Origin: Rachicladosporium sp. CCFEE 5018
Lineage: Eukaryota; Ascomycota; Dothideomycetes; Cladosporiales; Cladosporiaceae
DNA: 64,000 nt
Reading direction: 5' to 3'
Assembly: GCA_002077045.2 (NCBI GenBank)
Contig: KZ111152.1
Coordinates: 36,874 to 100,873 of the forward strand
In this document: one piece after another, positions 11,065-22,312 of the stretch
Layout: each line of letters starts with the position of its first letter
Numbering within the stretch: the stretch's first letter is position 1
The notes under the pieces: model-generated
What the model saw: the letters and a program-made list of their open reading frames with translations, nothing else
Database searches by the model: none
What the model was told of the DNA's origin: nothing
Position numbers and translations under genes: made by a program

Positions 11065-13014
11065 CATCGCATCACTGTCCAGGAGATCCGCCAAGATCCG
11101 TGGTTCACGAAGGACCTCGCAGAGTACCTTCAGCCGCCGGTGGAGGAGTTCGAGGACACCGGTGTTGACCCGACTAAGGCCATCGACCCGAATGAGCTTG
11201 CCAAAGGTCAGCCATTGGTGGTCAAGGAGAAGCTTCACGCGAGTGTTGTCGGCAAGCTGGGCAAGACCATGGGCTACGCTCCATCAGACGTGCAAGAAGC
11301 TCTTGCCAAGGACGAGCCAAGCACCATCAAGGACGCCTACCTGATCATTCGCGAGAACCAGCTGATGAAGACCAACCCATCACTCGCCGCAGACCAGCCC
11401 GGGTTCATCGCCCAGTCACCTCCTGCGTTTCTTCCTGACGTTGCGATGTCACCTCGTCCAGGAAGCAGCAGCAGGCCCGTAGCATCGCCGCATGACCATC
11501 CCAGACACGGTTCGACAAGTTCGGCCGTAGAGCCTCCACGTGCGCCTGCTTCGACGATCGGTGTGCTGCCGTCGTCACTCACCGAGTACCACCTCGCATA
11601 CATGCGAGGACAAATCAATAAGACATCTTCGCCCACCCACATGGAGGATCAGCGCACTGGCGACCTTGATCGCCCGCGCACGAAGGAGGAGCAGGAAGCT
11701 ACTGCGAAGCGTCTCAAGCCCCATAGCAAGAGCTCTGCCAACTTGCACCGCCACGCTGAGAAGCCTGAGCCCATGACTAGCATGCCCGAGAAGACCGCCA
11801 AGAAGCCTCGCACTACCAAATGGCAGTTTGGTATTCGCTCCCGCAACTCTCCCGCCGAGGCTATGCTCGCAATCTATAAAGCCCTACAGAAGATGGACGC
11901 AGAATGGGAGGTCCCTCTGGCCAAACAAGTCGGCACCTCTCACTCCAGCGAAGCCAGCCCAGATCGCTCCCGCCCAGAAGAGAGCCCAGAGTACAGTGAC
12001 TCTGATCCCGACGCCGGTACCGACCCAGAGTACGCCTCTCACTCCCAGCAAGAGCTCCGCCGTCAACGTCGCGAAGAGCGTGAGGGGCAGCCTGCCGAGC
12101 GTCGCGGCCGCGAGAGGTACGGCCGCTGGAATGACTGGGGCTACAGCATCCCGGAAGACCCATGGTGCCTCAATGCTCGCTTCCTCAAGGAGGGCATGTT
12201 CGCGCCTGGCGTCGTGCATCCCACTTCTACTCACCCTTCCCAAGTCGATCTGAAGACTGGAGAGACTCGCCGTCACAGCTTGACAGGACTCAGCGCCCTC
12301 GCCGCTCAGCCCGGCACCTCCGACAACGCTGCCGCCACTGCCCCACCTTCAGGAAATATAGCCACTAACGGCACGCCCTCCTCTGGTGATGTCACTGCCG
12401 CTGGTGCAGGTGCACCCGGTGCCACTGCCGATGGTACAACCAAGCCAGAGGGCGAGAAGACTGAGGTTCCTCTGCCTCGCGCCGAGGAGAAGTGCTATGT
12501 CTACGTCACTGTCCAGCTGTACGCTATCGAGAAGGACTTCTATCTCGTGGACTTCAAGTGCGCTGGGTATGAGCGACTCGTCCGCAAGCTGGCGAAGGCG
12601 ATCAATGGTGGTGTGGCACCGGATCTGCAAAAGCACGCCGAAAGCCGAGACGACCATGATGATAATCATGTTAGTTATAGTGCGTACGAGAAGGACAGGG
12701 CTGCTAAGGCGAACAAGAAGGAGAAGAAGGATGACGTGGTGAAGGAAGTCAGGGTGTTTAGGGAGAAGAAGCAGCCCAAGCCAAAGAAGGCCGATAAGGA
12801 CGACAAGGACGGTAAGGATGACGAGGAGGGTAAGGATGATGAGGAGGACAAGGAGAGCAAGAATGACGATGACGACGACGATGACGATGGGTACGAAGAT
12901 GTCGAATATACTGCCGAGGGCAGAAACGCCGACGAGAAGGACATTACCAGCCCCTATCCGTTCCTGGACGTGGCTAGTAGGCTGATCATCCAGCTTGCTG
13001 CTGCGGAGGAGTGA
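11065..13014 (+). CDS. SNF1: SNF1/AMPK-type protein kinase, C-terminal part (5' truncated by gap)
   Basis: This is the C-terminal 649 residues of the catalytic alpha subunit of the SNF1 (AMP-activated) kinase, which relieves glucose repression and controls energy use. The fragment opens in the last helix of the kinase domain (HRITVQEIRQDPWF). It continues with the family segment LQPPVEEFEDTGVDPTKAID and then the UBA-like autoinhibitory region (KLGKTMGYAPSDVQEAL). Next come a long linker, the conserved KWQFGIRSRN segment and the KA1-like end (LYAIEKDFYLVDFKCAGYERL, YPFLDVASRLIIQLA). Near the C-terminus an Asp/Lys-rich insertion interrupts the last conserved blocks. The activation loop and ATP site are missing because the contig starts inside the gene. 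No intron is needed in the part seen. Confidence 0.92.
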   Translation, partial: HRITVQEIRQDPWFTKDLAEYLQPPVEEFEDTGVDPTKAIDPNELAKGQPLVVKEKLHASVVGKLGKTMGYAPSDVQEALAKDEPSTIKDAYLIIRENQLMKTNPSLAADQPGFIAQSPPAFLPDVAMSPRPGSSSRPVASPHDHPRHGSTSSAVEPPRAPASTIGVLPSSLTEYHLAYMRGQINKTSSPTHMEDQRTGDLDRPRTKEEQEATAKRLKPHSKSSANLHRHAEKPEPMTSMPEKTAKKPRTTKWQFGIRSRNSPAEAMLAIYKALQKMDAEWEVPLAKQVGTSHSSEASPDRSRPEESPEYSDSDPDAGTDPEYASHSQQELRRQRREEREGQPAERRGRERYGRWNDWGYSIPEDPWCLNARFLKEGMFAPGVVHPTSTHPSQVDLKTGETRRHSLTGLSALAAQPGTSDNAAATAPPSGNIATNGTPSSGDVTAAGAGAPGATADGTTKPEGEKTEVPLPRAEEKCYVYVTVQLYAIEKDFYLVDFKCAGYERLVRKLAKAINGGVAPDLQKHAESRDDHDDNHVSYSAYEKDRAAKANKKEKKDDVVKEVRVFREKKQPKPKKADKDDKDGKDDEEGKDDEEDKESKNDDDDDDDDGYEDVEYTAEGRNADEKDITSPYPFLDVASRLIIQLAAAEE

Positions 13015-13590
13015 CTAGTCGGGAGCAGGTGGTTCGGGCCTACTTGTGCTGGAGGACGGAACGGTGTGGCGTGGGGGTAAGACTGATGCATTACATGAGG
13101 AATGATGTTATATACCAATGGGACTGCAGGGAATATCGAGGCGCTGGTTGCTTCCGCACGGCGTCCAGTGGAGATTCGGACTGGCATGGACATGCGATGG
13201 ACTGCTGCATGGCTCCGGCGTGGACAAGCTGAAGGCTGGAGTACTGTACTTAAGCGGGCCACAAGGTTCGCTGCCATCGAAGCCATGATTTGCGGGTATA
13301 GTGTACACTTTCCGCTCTTGTCTCACCTCTCTTCACGTTGAGCTCAGAGGTGAGAGTCTACTTGCACGCACTATGCAGCTTTCGGTGGGTCGTTCGCTTC
13401 TTTACGCCGTCGCTTTCCTGTCTCACTCCTGTGAACGTACGCACCTGACCTGCAATCACTAGAAGCTCACAGGGACGTCCACGAACAGCAAACATGGCTA
13501 CCACGCCCAGGATGGCCCTTATAAAGAGGCGCACCGCAACCCATACTGTCACTCACCTTCGTCCAATATGGACGATTTCAACGTCTCGAA
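13015..13590. other. Intergenic interval, nothing recognised
   Basis: Between SNF1 and the ATPase gene. It should hold the SNF1 3' end and the ATPase promoter. No conserved element was seen. Confidence 0.5.
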
Positions 13591-15177
13591 ATGGCAAATT
13601 CCATGGATGCCCAGCCAAGTGCTGCTGTCTCGACGTACGAGCAGGAGAGGTCTCGCCTGGCTCCTTTATTACTCTCTGATATGACGAGCGGTGCAGGCTC
13701 ACGCAACGCGCATCGAGAGGAGATGATGTACAGTCCGCTGATCTCGCTAGCTGTGAAGCTTGCTGTGGATCACGAGCAGCACGTCCGAAGGACCAGCATG
13801 GCGGAGATGGTCGAGCAAGTACATCGCCTGAGTCTGGAGGGATTGCCAGAGTTGTACCCACAGTATGCCACGCTCGGGTGTAGTGTCGGCAACGACGACA
13901 GCGATATCGTGCAGGGCGAGCCCATCATGCTCAATGCCAACAGCCCGGCTTCTACCTTTATCTGTGGCTCTCAGGGCAGTGGGAAGAGCTATACTCTCGC
14001 CTGCATGGCGGAGAGTTGTCTGCTGCGTGACGAGCAGCTGGGTACCCTCAAGAGTCCACTAGCGGGACTGCTCTTCCACTACGATGTCGACAGTGGCAAC
14101 ACCATCGCCGAAGTCGCCTCGCTCTGCTCCCGCGGTATTAGGGTCCAGGTTCTGGTGTCTCGGACGGATTATCATAGGCTCAAGGCGGCCTATGAGGCAA
14201 GTGCCGGCGAGCACTCTGCTAACCTCTCGATCCTGCCCCTCCTCCGGCAAGATCACCAGCTCACGAACGAGCGCATGCAACGCATGATGTCGATGTCTGA
14301 CCACGAAGGCAAGACACCTCTCTACATGGACGTTATCATGCGCATCCTCCGCGATATGGCACTCGATCCCTCGCCCTTTAGCATGGTGACTTTTGAAGCC
14401 CTCATCCAGCTCCAGACTTTTGATCGCGTGCAGGAGAACTTTCTCAAGCAGCGCATGGACCTCTTGAAGAGTTTTTGCTCCAGCGGAGCTCGTTCGTACC
14501 ACACTCGCGCTTTGGAGAATGCAATAGGCCAGGCTGCTAGAGCCATCATCAACGCCCACCCACCGATCCCGGAGTTTGATGTTCTGCAAATCGAGCCCGG
14601 CACACTCATCATCGTCGACCTCTCCGATCCTTCAATCGGCACGAGCACAGCCTGCATGCTCTTCGACATCTGCCTCTCCGTCGCCAAAGAGAAACCCATC
14701 ACCTCCGGTCTCGTCATCGCCCTAGACGAAGCACACAAATACATCGATTCCTGCTCCGCAGCCACGACCTTCACCAACAGCCTCCCCAACACGATCCGCG
14801 AGCAACGCCACAAAGGCGTGCGTGTTATCATCGCTACGCAAGAACCCACTATCTCGGAGGAGTTGCTCGATCTGTGCTCTGTGACGATCGTGCACCGCTT
14901 CACGCCGCCTGAGTGGTTACAGACGCTGAAGAAACATTTGAGCGGTTGTTCGGATTTAACTAGCAGTGCTGAGGAACAGGCGGCGTCGTTCAAGAGGATT
15001 GTGGGGATGGAGCAGGGGGAGAGCTTGGTGTTTAGTCCGAGTTCGTATGTGCGGCTGAAGAGCGAGGCGGATGTGAGGATGCCGGCGAAGTTGGGTGAAG
15101 GGGTGCTGAGAATGAAGACGAGGTTGAAGGTTGGTATGGCTGGGGGGAGGAGTGTGATGGCTGTGAAAGGCGCTTGA
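13591..15177 (+). CDS. HerA/FtsK-like P-loop ATPase, fungal orphan family
   Basis: A 528-residue intronless protein with the layout of HerA/FtsK/VirD4-type ATPases, which usually pump DNA or protein as hexamers. Walker A is GSQGSGKSYT near residue 126, placed after a beta-rich lead-in (ASTFICG) as in DUF87/HerA proteins. Walker B is LVIALDEAHKYI near residue 374, preceded by GTLIIVDLSDPS. A sensor-like strand VRVIIATQEP follows near residue 410, as does a SVTIVHRF segment typical of HerA-like helicases. There is no signal peptide, membrane segment or other fused domain. I know of similar fungal proteins only as uncharacterised P-loop NTPases. The function is open; the fold assignment comes from motif order. 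Confidence 0.7.
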   Translation: MANSMDAQPSAAVSTYEQERSRLAPLLLSDMTSGAGSRNAHREEMMYSPLISLAVKLAVDHEQHVRRTSMAEMVEQVHRLSLEGLPELYPQYATLGCSVGNDDSDIVQGEPIMLNANSPASTFICGSQGSGKSYTLACMAESCLLRDEQLGTLKSPLAGLLFHYDVDSGNTIAEVASLCSRGIRVQVLVSRTDYHRLKAAYEASAGEHSANLSILPLLRQDHQLTNERMQRMMSMSDHEGKTPLYMDVIMRILRDMALDPSPFSMVTFEALIQLQTFDRVQENFLKQRMDLLKSFCSSGARSYHTRALENAIGQAARAIINAHPPIPEFDVLQIEPGTLIIVDLSDPSIGTSTACMLFDICLSVAKEKPITSGLVIALDEAHKYIDSCSAATTFTNSLPNTIREQRHKGVRVIIATQEPTISEELLDLCSVTIVHRFTPPEWLQTLKKHLSGCSDLTSSAEEQAASFKRIVGMEQGESLVFSPSSYVRLKSEADVRMPAKLGEGVLRMKTRLKVGMAGGRSVMAVKGA

Positions 15178-15788
15178 GCGTTGGTACTCGCTGATGGCGT
15201 ACGAGCTGCTGATGATCGATTAGGGGGAAGAGGTGGCAACGCGTACGTCGTTGGGCATAGAATGTGCCGCGCACGAACGCAGCGTAGCATTGTAGCATTG
15301 TGGTCAAGCCTGCAGGCGCACTTATGCCTTACACATGGGCATGGCATGGCGTTCTTCTGTGGTAAAAGTGAAGTCACCTTGTTGTCATATCGACTAGTGT
15401 GTTCAATGATTTCTGATGTGTCTTTTCATCCAATCGCTCACTCACATCGTCGGTAGCTCATGTGGGTGCACCACACGGATGCTGATAGTTTCCCTGTATC
15501 TCTACGCACTGTCCTTGGCTGCTGGCTGGTGTACTGGGATCCTAGACCTTCTGCAGTGATAGCCTAGGACGCTGTATTCATGTGGGCAGACCATCTGGAA
15601 GGGAACGCAGCGCAAAAGTAACTCCATCACTCGCTATCAAGGCTTCGCACCAATGTCACACTCGCCGACATACGCCGTATAGAAGCATAGTACACAATCG
15701 GTCTCTGACATGCCCGGCCGCTTGGCACGTCTCATGCTGCCCTCATCTCTCGTCACCCATGTACACATCAGCTCGTTTCTTCTTTCTT
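15178..15788. other. Convergent intergenic interval, nothing recognised
   Basis: Lies between the 3' ends of the ATPase gene and the glutamine synthetase gene, so it should contain two terminator regions. No gene or repeat was seen. Confidence 0.5.
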
Positions 15789-17430
15789 CTATGGCTTGGC
15801 CACTGGCACGACCATGTGGTCCTCAACAGCACCCGCCTCTTGCGTCTTCGCGAACATGTCGTGGCCGTCGATCTTGCCGCAGAGCTAGAAGACATGTCAG
15901 TGATTGATTTGCCAGATGTCAACATCGTGTCTACTCACAGTCTCCACGATCATACCAGTGATCTGGTATGGGTCGGCGTTCGAAGCCGGTCGGCGATCCT
16001 CAAAGTATCCCTTACCCTCCTCGGCACACTGCGCATTGACACGCACAGACGCACCACGGTTCGCAATGCCCCAGGTGAACTTGTCAAAGCTAGCCGTCTC
16101 ATGCGCACCAGTCATGCGTGCCTCGTTGCCCTCACCATAAACCTTCATGTGCTCCTTGTGGCGCTTGCTAAGCGACTCCATGGCCTCCTCGATGGCCTTC
16201 ATGCCGCCATCAGCGCGCATCGCTGCGGTGGAGACGTTGCTGTGCAGGCCGGCGCCGTTCCAGTCGCCGGGGATGGGCTTGGGGTGGAAGGTCACTTTTA
16301 CGCCGAACTCTTCGCCAATGCGGTGGAGGAGGAAGCGAGACATCCACAGCTGGTCGCCGACTGTGCCACTGTCAGCATCCTACGCGTCCATCGTCGTTGT
16401 TTCACTTCACGCAGACTCACGATCTATGCCTGTGCACGGGCCAACTTGGTACTCCCACTGAGCAGGCATCACCTCGGCATTTGTGCCGGAGATCTCGATG
16501 CCAGCGTACAAGCAAGCCTTGTAGTGAGCCTCGACAAGATCTCTGCAGAAGACCTTGCCTGTGCCGTTGCCGCAGTAGTACGGACCCTGGGGAGCTGGGA
16601 AGCCGTTCTTGGGCCAGCCGTATGGCCAGCCCTGGGTGTCGAGTAGCGTGTACTCCTGCTCGAGCCCGAACCAGAACTCGTGCTTGGCGTACTTGTCCAT
16701 CAGCGAAGCCGCGTCGTGGCGGTAGTTGTAGGCATTTGGCTTGCCGTCGGACATCCATGTCTCGCACATGACGAGGATGTTGTCGCCGAGGCGGAAGGGA
16801 TCGGGGTACATCGCCACCGGGCGAAGGTAGACATCAGAGTTGTCGCCTGGGGCTTGGCCGGTCGAGGAGCCGTCGAAGTTCCATTCTGAGAGATCCTTGA
16901 CTGATTGGGGCACCTTCTTCAGAGTCTGCAGAGTCTCGAGTCAGCTATTGCGCTCATTATTGTGCAATCGCTAATGCCTCAATGCACGCATGCGCCGCTT
17001 GGCAATCGGTCGTGCCCCCGACTGCGGTGCTGAAGTCTCAAAGTCGCGGCGACTTCGCCCGATGCGTTGACGCGGCATTTCTCCGAGCCACAGCTCGGCA
17101 CTGCCCTCATCGCAACGTGACCATTTGTTGAGCGACAAAGCTGCAATAGAATCCTCAATCGCTAAGGAAAACAGAGGAGGAGCGCTTACCTTGCACTTTG
17201 AGCGAGTGCCGCCATTGGCATCAATCCAGACATACTCGGCGATGACTTGCCCCTTCTGAGGCAACTGAAGGTATTTTTGGAGCTGAAGGTCAAGTCAGCA
17301 CATGATCTGGCGGCCTCACTCTTTGCGAGAACTCACGTTGGCAGTGTTCGAGAGGTATGGGTTTTCCGCCTGGCCATCACCGTCAGTCACAAGATCCTCC
17401 GCGATGCTGCGATCTGTTTGCTCTCACCAT
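15789..17430 (-). CDS. GLN1: Glutamine synthetase
   Basis: Eukaryotic type II glutamine synthetase, which makes glutamine from glutamate, ammonia and ATP in the cytosol. I assembled six coding exons on the minus strand: 17430-17428, 17369-17337, 17282-17190, 16925-16421, 16360-15939 and 15884-15789, giving 383 residues. The first exon contributes only the ATG, which is followed directly by a GTGAGA donor. The N-terminus then reads AENPYLSNTAN, typical of fungal enzymes. Active-site blocks seen are WNFDGSSTGQA, EQEYTLLD, GTNAEVMPAQWEYQVGPC, NGAGLHSNVST and NRGASVRV. The third intron is 264 bp; the others are 54-60 bp. The length is slightly above the usual 355-375, with the extra at the C-terminus. 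Confidence 0.95.
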
Positions 17431-18941
17431 CTTGACTGATTTCGCTGGTAAAGTTCAAGCTTTGAGTTCGAGGGGATGTCGAGGATTATGGCGGCGAAAG
17501 GTCAGCCGATAGAATGAGGTGACTTTGGAGGTGAGGTTGTGAGTGGTATGGGTTGGAGGAGTAGAGTTGAAGGGAAGAGTGGGCTTGTCGCGTGTAATGT
17601 ATTTGGTGCTTGTTCGGCGGCGGATTTGAGAAGCGGCAGAATTCGGGGCAAGCTCGACCCTGATGTGGCTGGTGCGCTCACAACCGTCTCTCACTCACGG
17701 GCGCCGTGTGTCACGATTGTGCATGCGCTGTGATGTCCTACCTCATCCAACGACCGCCCATGTGCTCGTGCGATCTGTCGTATGAACCATCAAGTCACGC
17801 TGAGACCAATTCCGTCGCACGACAGGATCGCCGTGGGTTGAGGAGTCAACACTGCCATGCTGCTTTGTGCTGCCCTTTGTTCGACACCTGTCGGCACCTT
17901 CACTCGACTATCATCAACTATGTACGCTTAACCGACAATCAAGCACTACCGCGGCGCCCACTCGTCACTCTACTGCAATATAACATGCTCCCCCTCACTA
18001 ACGATAAGAGCCTCCTGCAGTCGTTCACCCGCCATCGCGTGCATGGGTGCCTATCTAGGCAAAGCTGTCAGGTACCGCAACATCTGCATCTCAAATGCCA
18101 CTTTTGCTTCTGCGCGAGCTCGATAGTGGACCGCCCTCGCCTATAGGTACGTCCGACCTTTCCTCGTCGCCAAGCTATCTGTCTTACAGTCGTCGTACCA
18201 CCTCCCAGCAAATGCCTCAACCTCGCCCCCCATTACTCAATCGCTCATCCATTCCATCCACACGTTATCCCCAGAAAATCCAAAATAACTCCCACGCCTC
18301 AGACCCGACCCCACCGGCCCACCAGTGACCTGCAGCAGGCAAAGGCGGTGTATGCAGCGCGGCGCCCGGGTCGAGATAAGGAAACGCAGGCCAATGGGAA
18401 AATGCGTATGTTATGTCAGAGCGCAGGTGGGCACCTGTGGCTGGTGAAAGATGGGTACGTACCCGATGAGCCGATTCTCGGCGAAGTTTAGGACCGGGGT
18501 TGTGGAAGAAGTGTTCTGGATGAACTCTGATTGTAGTACTGTGAATGTGCTCAGCAGCGAGCGTTGATTACTGGAGGGAGCTCCTGCTCGAGCAGGTGTT
18601 TGTGAGGTTGAGAATTGGGCGCTTGAGGTGAGGGTCACTTCACGACACGAAGCAATGTCTGTGAAACGACGAGCTGCAAAACCATATATATCGCGCAAGT
18701 GAGATGATGTAGATTTATTATAGCCAACGCCGTAAATGCCGCTGCTCATCTATGGTAGGTGCTTGACCGCATGAACGCGCTCTGTCTGCTCCTGCCTGCT
18801 CACAGAAGGGAAGCACTTTCCCTTCATCGACGCAGGCAGGCTGATCCGTATCTCAACTTTCACCATGTTCGGTGTTTTCCTTCCCTTCAGTTCTTGAATA
18901 TATCGCCGTGTACCCCACTATTCGTTACATAACGTTCCCAC
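17431..18941. other. Intergenic interval, nothing recognised
   Basis: About 1.5 kb holding the glutamine synthetase promoter side and the 3' side of the next gene. Open frames up to about 145 codons exist but overlap on both strands, lack family features and are not called. C-rich tracts are frequent around 17.7-18.3 kb. Confidence 0.5.
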
Positions 18942-20175
18942 CTAGGTGATGGTGTAACCACCGTCGACCCTGAGGTCCGTCCCGGTCACATACCCAGCAG
19001 CGTCGCTGAGCAGGAAGGTCACCGCGCCCATCAGATCCTCTGGCCGGCCCATCTTGCCTTGTGGAATGAGCGAAGTCCACTTCTGCGCCAACTCCGGGTT
19101 CTCGTCGAGGATTTTCTTGGTCCTGTGAAGATCAACATTAGTACTGATGGCATCTTAGATAGTGGACACTACTCACAAAGCCGTCAACATATAACCGGGT
19201 GATATGCAGTTCACACGGATCCCAGCATGTGCCCACTCGACTGCCAACGAGCTCGCCAAATGTCGCACCGCTGCCTTACTTGCATTGTAAGGCGCCTGGG
19301 GCTGCGGCACGTTCACAATGCTTCCGCTCATTGATCCGATCATGACGATGCTTCCCGGCGCCTTGCGCTCCATCAGATGCTTTGCCACACCGATCGCGAA
19401 AGGGTATGTGCCGTCCACGTTCACTCCCCAAAGTTTCTGCATACGGTCGTGAGGATACGAGATCGCATCGAAGTTCTCGCAGAAGCCGGCGGAGGTCACG
19501 AGATTGTCGATCTTGCCGTGTTGCTCAATGATCTCAGCAAGCGCGGCGTTTACGCTGTCTGGCTTCGAGACATCGGCGTAATGAGCGGTCACTAGTGGGC
19601 ACTTATCGCCGCCTGGATTCTCGTCCCGGAAGTGGCGCATAAGCTCCTCTGCTTGACGCTGTGCTTCCTCCTCTATTGGGTAAGGTCAGTCCGGATCTCC
19701 TCTACTTCTCTTAGCCCACTCGAGTATTCTTACTATTCAGATCTACGATCGCGACGTCCGAACCACTGACAATCAGCGCCTGGCTCATTACCAGACCCAG
19801 ACCTCGTGCACCTCCTGTCACTACACCCACGCGGTCTTGTAGGGTGAAGCTGGCAAGTGTCCTCTTAAAATGCATGCCGCCTCGGCCTTGCACAGGCTTC
19901 GACTGTGGTAGCTCATGCTCCTCTGGCTGCTCAAACCGGTACGTCTTGTCGGTTCGAGAATGCCTTCCCTCGTGCTCTGTGTCGCCTGGCTGCCCCGCTG
20001 TACTATAGCGATCATGCTCGTCTTCGAGTGGTGTGGGATCCTCTTTCTCGAGTGTGCGGAGGGAAGTGGTGAAGTTGCGGATTGCAGGGGCGATTGGAGC
20101 TGCGGAAAAGGTAGGGGGGCGGATTGCGGTCGTGGACGCTCTCGATACTTGGCGGAGCAGCGCGGATCGAAACAT
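18942..20175 (-). CDS. Short-chain dehydrogenase/reductase, probably mitochondrial
   Basis: A classical NAD(P)-dependent SDR of 372 residues in three exons (20175-19734, 19672-19177, 19122-18942), with introns of 61 and 54 bp. The first 30 or so residues (MFRSALLRQVSRASTTAIRP) have Arg and Ser but no acidic residue, as in a mitochondrial targeting peptide. A charged linker follows, then the Rossmann motif VTGGARGLG near residue 120. The NNAG position reads TSAG. The catalytic Ser lies in IGSMSGS, and the catalytic Tyr and Lys in YNASK. The end GYVTGTDLRVDGGYTIT is typical of polyol and sorbose reductase-like SDRs (arabinitol/mannitol group), but the substrate cannot be read from sequence. Confidence 0.88.
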
Positions 20176-21249
20176 TGTGGCGACTGAAGAGGAGACAATC
20201 TGTTAGCAAGATGTATAGACTAGGTCAAGGAAGTCCAGGATGTCATTTGAGTTCATTGCCATGAGGGCCCCTTAGTCGCGTACATACCTGCAAGTTCTGC
20301 TCTTTCGTACGTGTTGGAGGGCTTGTAGCAGTCAGCAAAAGGTCTGACAATGAAATATCCAGCTGGGAGTCAACGCGAGCTTGTGGCAAGGTAAGTGATT
20401 AAAAGTGTCAGTGAAGATGTCTTCGTTGTCGCACGTGTTTCTTTGCTTAAGTCTCAGCGACTTTTAGTAGCTGTGACGTAGGGAGATCGTCCCCACGCGG
20501 TTTCCATTCATTGGCATGGTGCGGCTGACTACTGCTGATGAACTTTCACATGAGATGAGCCTGATCATCATTACGACGCGTCTCTTTGACTCGAGCATAC
20601 TCAGCTGTGTCGGCTCACACGATCAGTGTCGGTCGTCAATTACAACACGAGAATTGGTTCATCTACCTTATTCTTGCTTCTCACACGACAATGGTATGCA
20701 CGCACCGGCGACCAGCGACGCTACCTTGTTTCTGGGTTGCCCTGACCTGGCGCAACGTAGAAATTTATCGATTCATTCGCTCCCTTCAAGGTACACTGAG
20801 TCTCAAAGAGGCCCTTCGAGCAGACTCGCGCCCACTGATCGGACGTTGTCTTTCACTTCGGTCAACAAACACGTGTTCGTCCCTGTTGAATGATCTCAGT
20901 CTAAGCAAGCACACGGCACCGCCTACCTACAACAGGCATCCCGAGCCAAGGGGCAATCGAGCATCTGGGAAGAAATTGAGCCGAAGCTGGAGCACTGCTG
21001 CACGTTCAATGGATCCGCAAGATGGCATGTCCGGAAAGGCATTTCCGCCTTCGGTGACCATGCGGGGTTCGTAAGCGCAGAGGTGAAAGTATGCCGAATG
21101 AACTGATCGAGGCCGCAATAATGCTCCAGCAAGGTGACCGTATTCATACGTGAAGTATATGTAGGTTTAGAAGCTTTGCATTATTAACGTCACATCTCTT
21201 CCATTTAATTCAGATCATATAGGGATTCATCTTGCAAAGCATAAGAATC
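20176..21249. other. Divergent promoter interval, nothing recognised
   Basis: About 1.07 kb between two divergently transcribed SDR genes; it must hold both promoters. Short open frames are not supported by any family resemblance. Confidence 0.5.
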
Positions 21250-22312
21250 ATGGCGCAGGCTACCTCATTCTCCGTTGATGGCAAGACCGCCATCGTGACC
21301 GGAGCTGGCTCTGGTAAGGACAATTCGCATTCATGATTCTATGCAATCCATCCTGACTCGCCAAGGAATCAACTACTGCTTTGCGAAGTTGTTACTTGAG
21401 CGCGGCTGCAATGTTGTCATTGCAGATCTTGGGCTCCGACCCGAAGCGCAGAAGCTCATCGATCAACACACAAAGCAACCTCGTGCGGTCTTTGTCAAGA
21501 CCGATGTTGTCAATTGGGACCAGCTGGCCAACATGTTCGATGTCGCCGAGAAGGAGTTCGGAGGGGCTGATGTGGTCTGCCCTGGCGCAGGCATCTTCGA
21601 ACCCCACTGGACCAACTTTTATCATCCACCAGGGACAGCGAAGTCGAAGGACGATCCTCATGGTCATAATGGTATTGGGTAAGCTTCGTCGTCGAAGGTA
21701 TGTGCCAGAATAAGAACTGACAATGATCCTTCCAGTCACTACGCCCTGTTCGACATCAACATCAATCACCCGATCCGCACCACTCAGCTCGCCATGTCGC
21801 GCTGGCTGAACCCGTCAGCAAACTCGAAAGTCGGCAAGGTCAATCTGTCGAATCCAAAGCGTATCGTCCACATCTCCTCAATCGCCGGCCAAGCCCCTTC
21901 CACGAGCACACCCATGTACATCGCCTCCAAACATGCCCTCTCAGGCTTCATACGATCACTCGCGCCTCTCGAAGCTCGTCTCGGCATTCGCGTCAACGGC
22001 GTCGCTCCAGGCGTGATCAAAACGCCACTCTGGACCGAGCATCCGGAGAAGATGCTTATGATCGATGAGGCTAACGACATTTGGGTTCAGCCTGAGGAGG
22101 TAGCGAAAGCTATGCTGAGGTGTGTTGAAGGGGAAGGGGACGATGTGAAGGGTGGGACTGTGATGGAGGTGCTGAAGGGGAGGACTAGGACGGTGGGATG
22201 GAGAAATGATCCTGGGCCCGAGGGACCTGGGGGGTTGGCGGGGAATTGGGAGAAGAGTGTTGATGAGGTGTTTGGGTGGTTGGGTGAGGAGGGGTGGGGG
22301 GTTGCGAAGTAG
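21250..22312 (+). CDS. Short-chain dehydrogenase/reductase (15-hydroxyprostaglandin dehydrogenase-like)
   Basis: A cytosolic NAD-dependent SDR of 317 residues in three exons (21250-21313, 21366-21678, 21736-22312), with introns of 52 and 57 bp. The first intron cuts the cofactor loop TGAGSG-IN. Motifs seen are VTGAGSG near residue 17, an acidic end of strand 2 (IADLG) that favours NAD, CPGAGIF at the NNAG position, the catalytic Ser in HISSIAG, and YIASKHA for Tyr and Lys. The C-terminal third is Gly/Trp-rich (GWRNDPGPEGPGGLAG), as in fungal relatives usually annotated as 15-hydroxyprostaglandin dehydrogenase-like. That name reflects similarity only. Its head-to-head placement with the other SDR may mean shared control. 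Confidence 0.86.

Noticed and set aside
10870..13014. Apparent single reading frame joining the Zn2Cys6 regulator region to the SNF1 C-terminus across the N gap
   Set aside because: The frame passes through 100 unknown bases. The two sides belong to different well-known proteins and the regulator continues on contig C.
15582..16646. 354-codon plus-strand open frame
   Set aside because: Antisense to glutamine synthetase exons; the minus-strand protein carries all catalytic motifs.
18411..18749. 112-codon minus-strand open frame downstream of the SDR gene
   Set aside because: No recognisable domain, no codon or splice support; likely chance.
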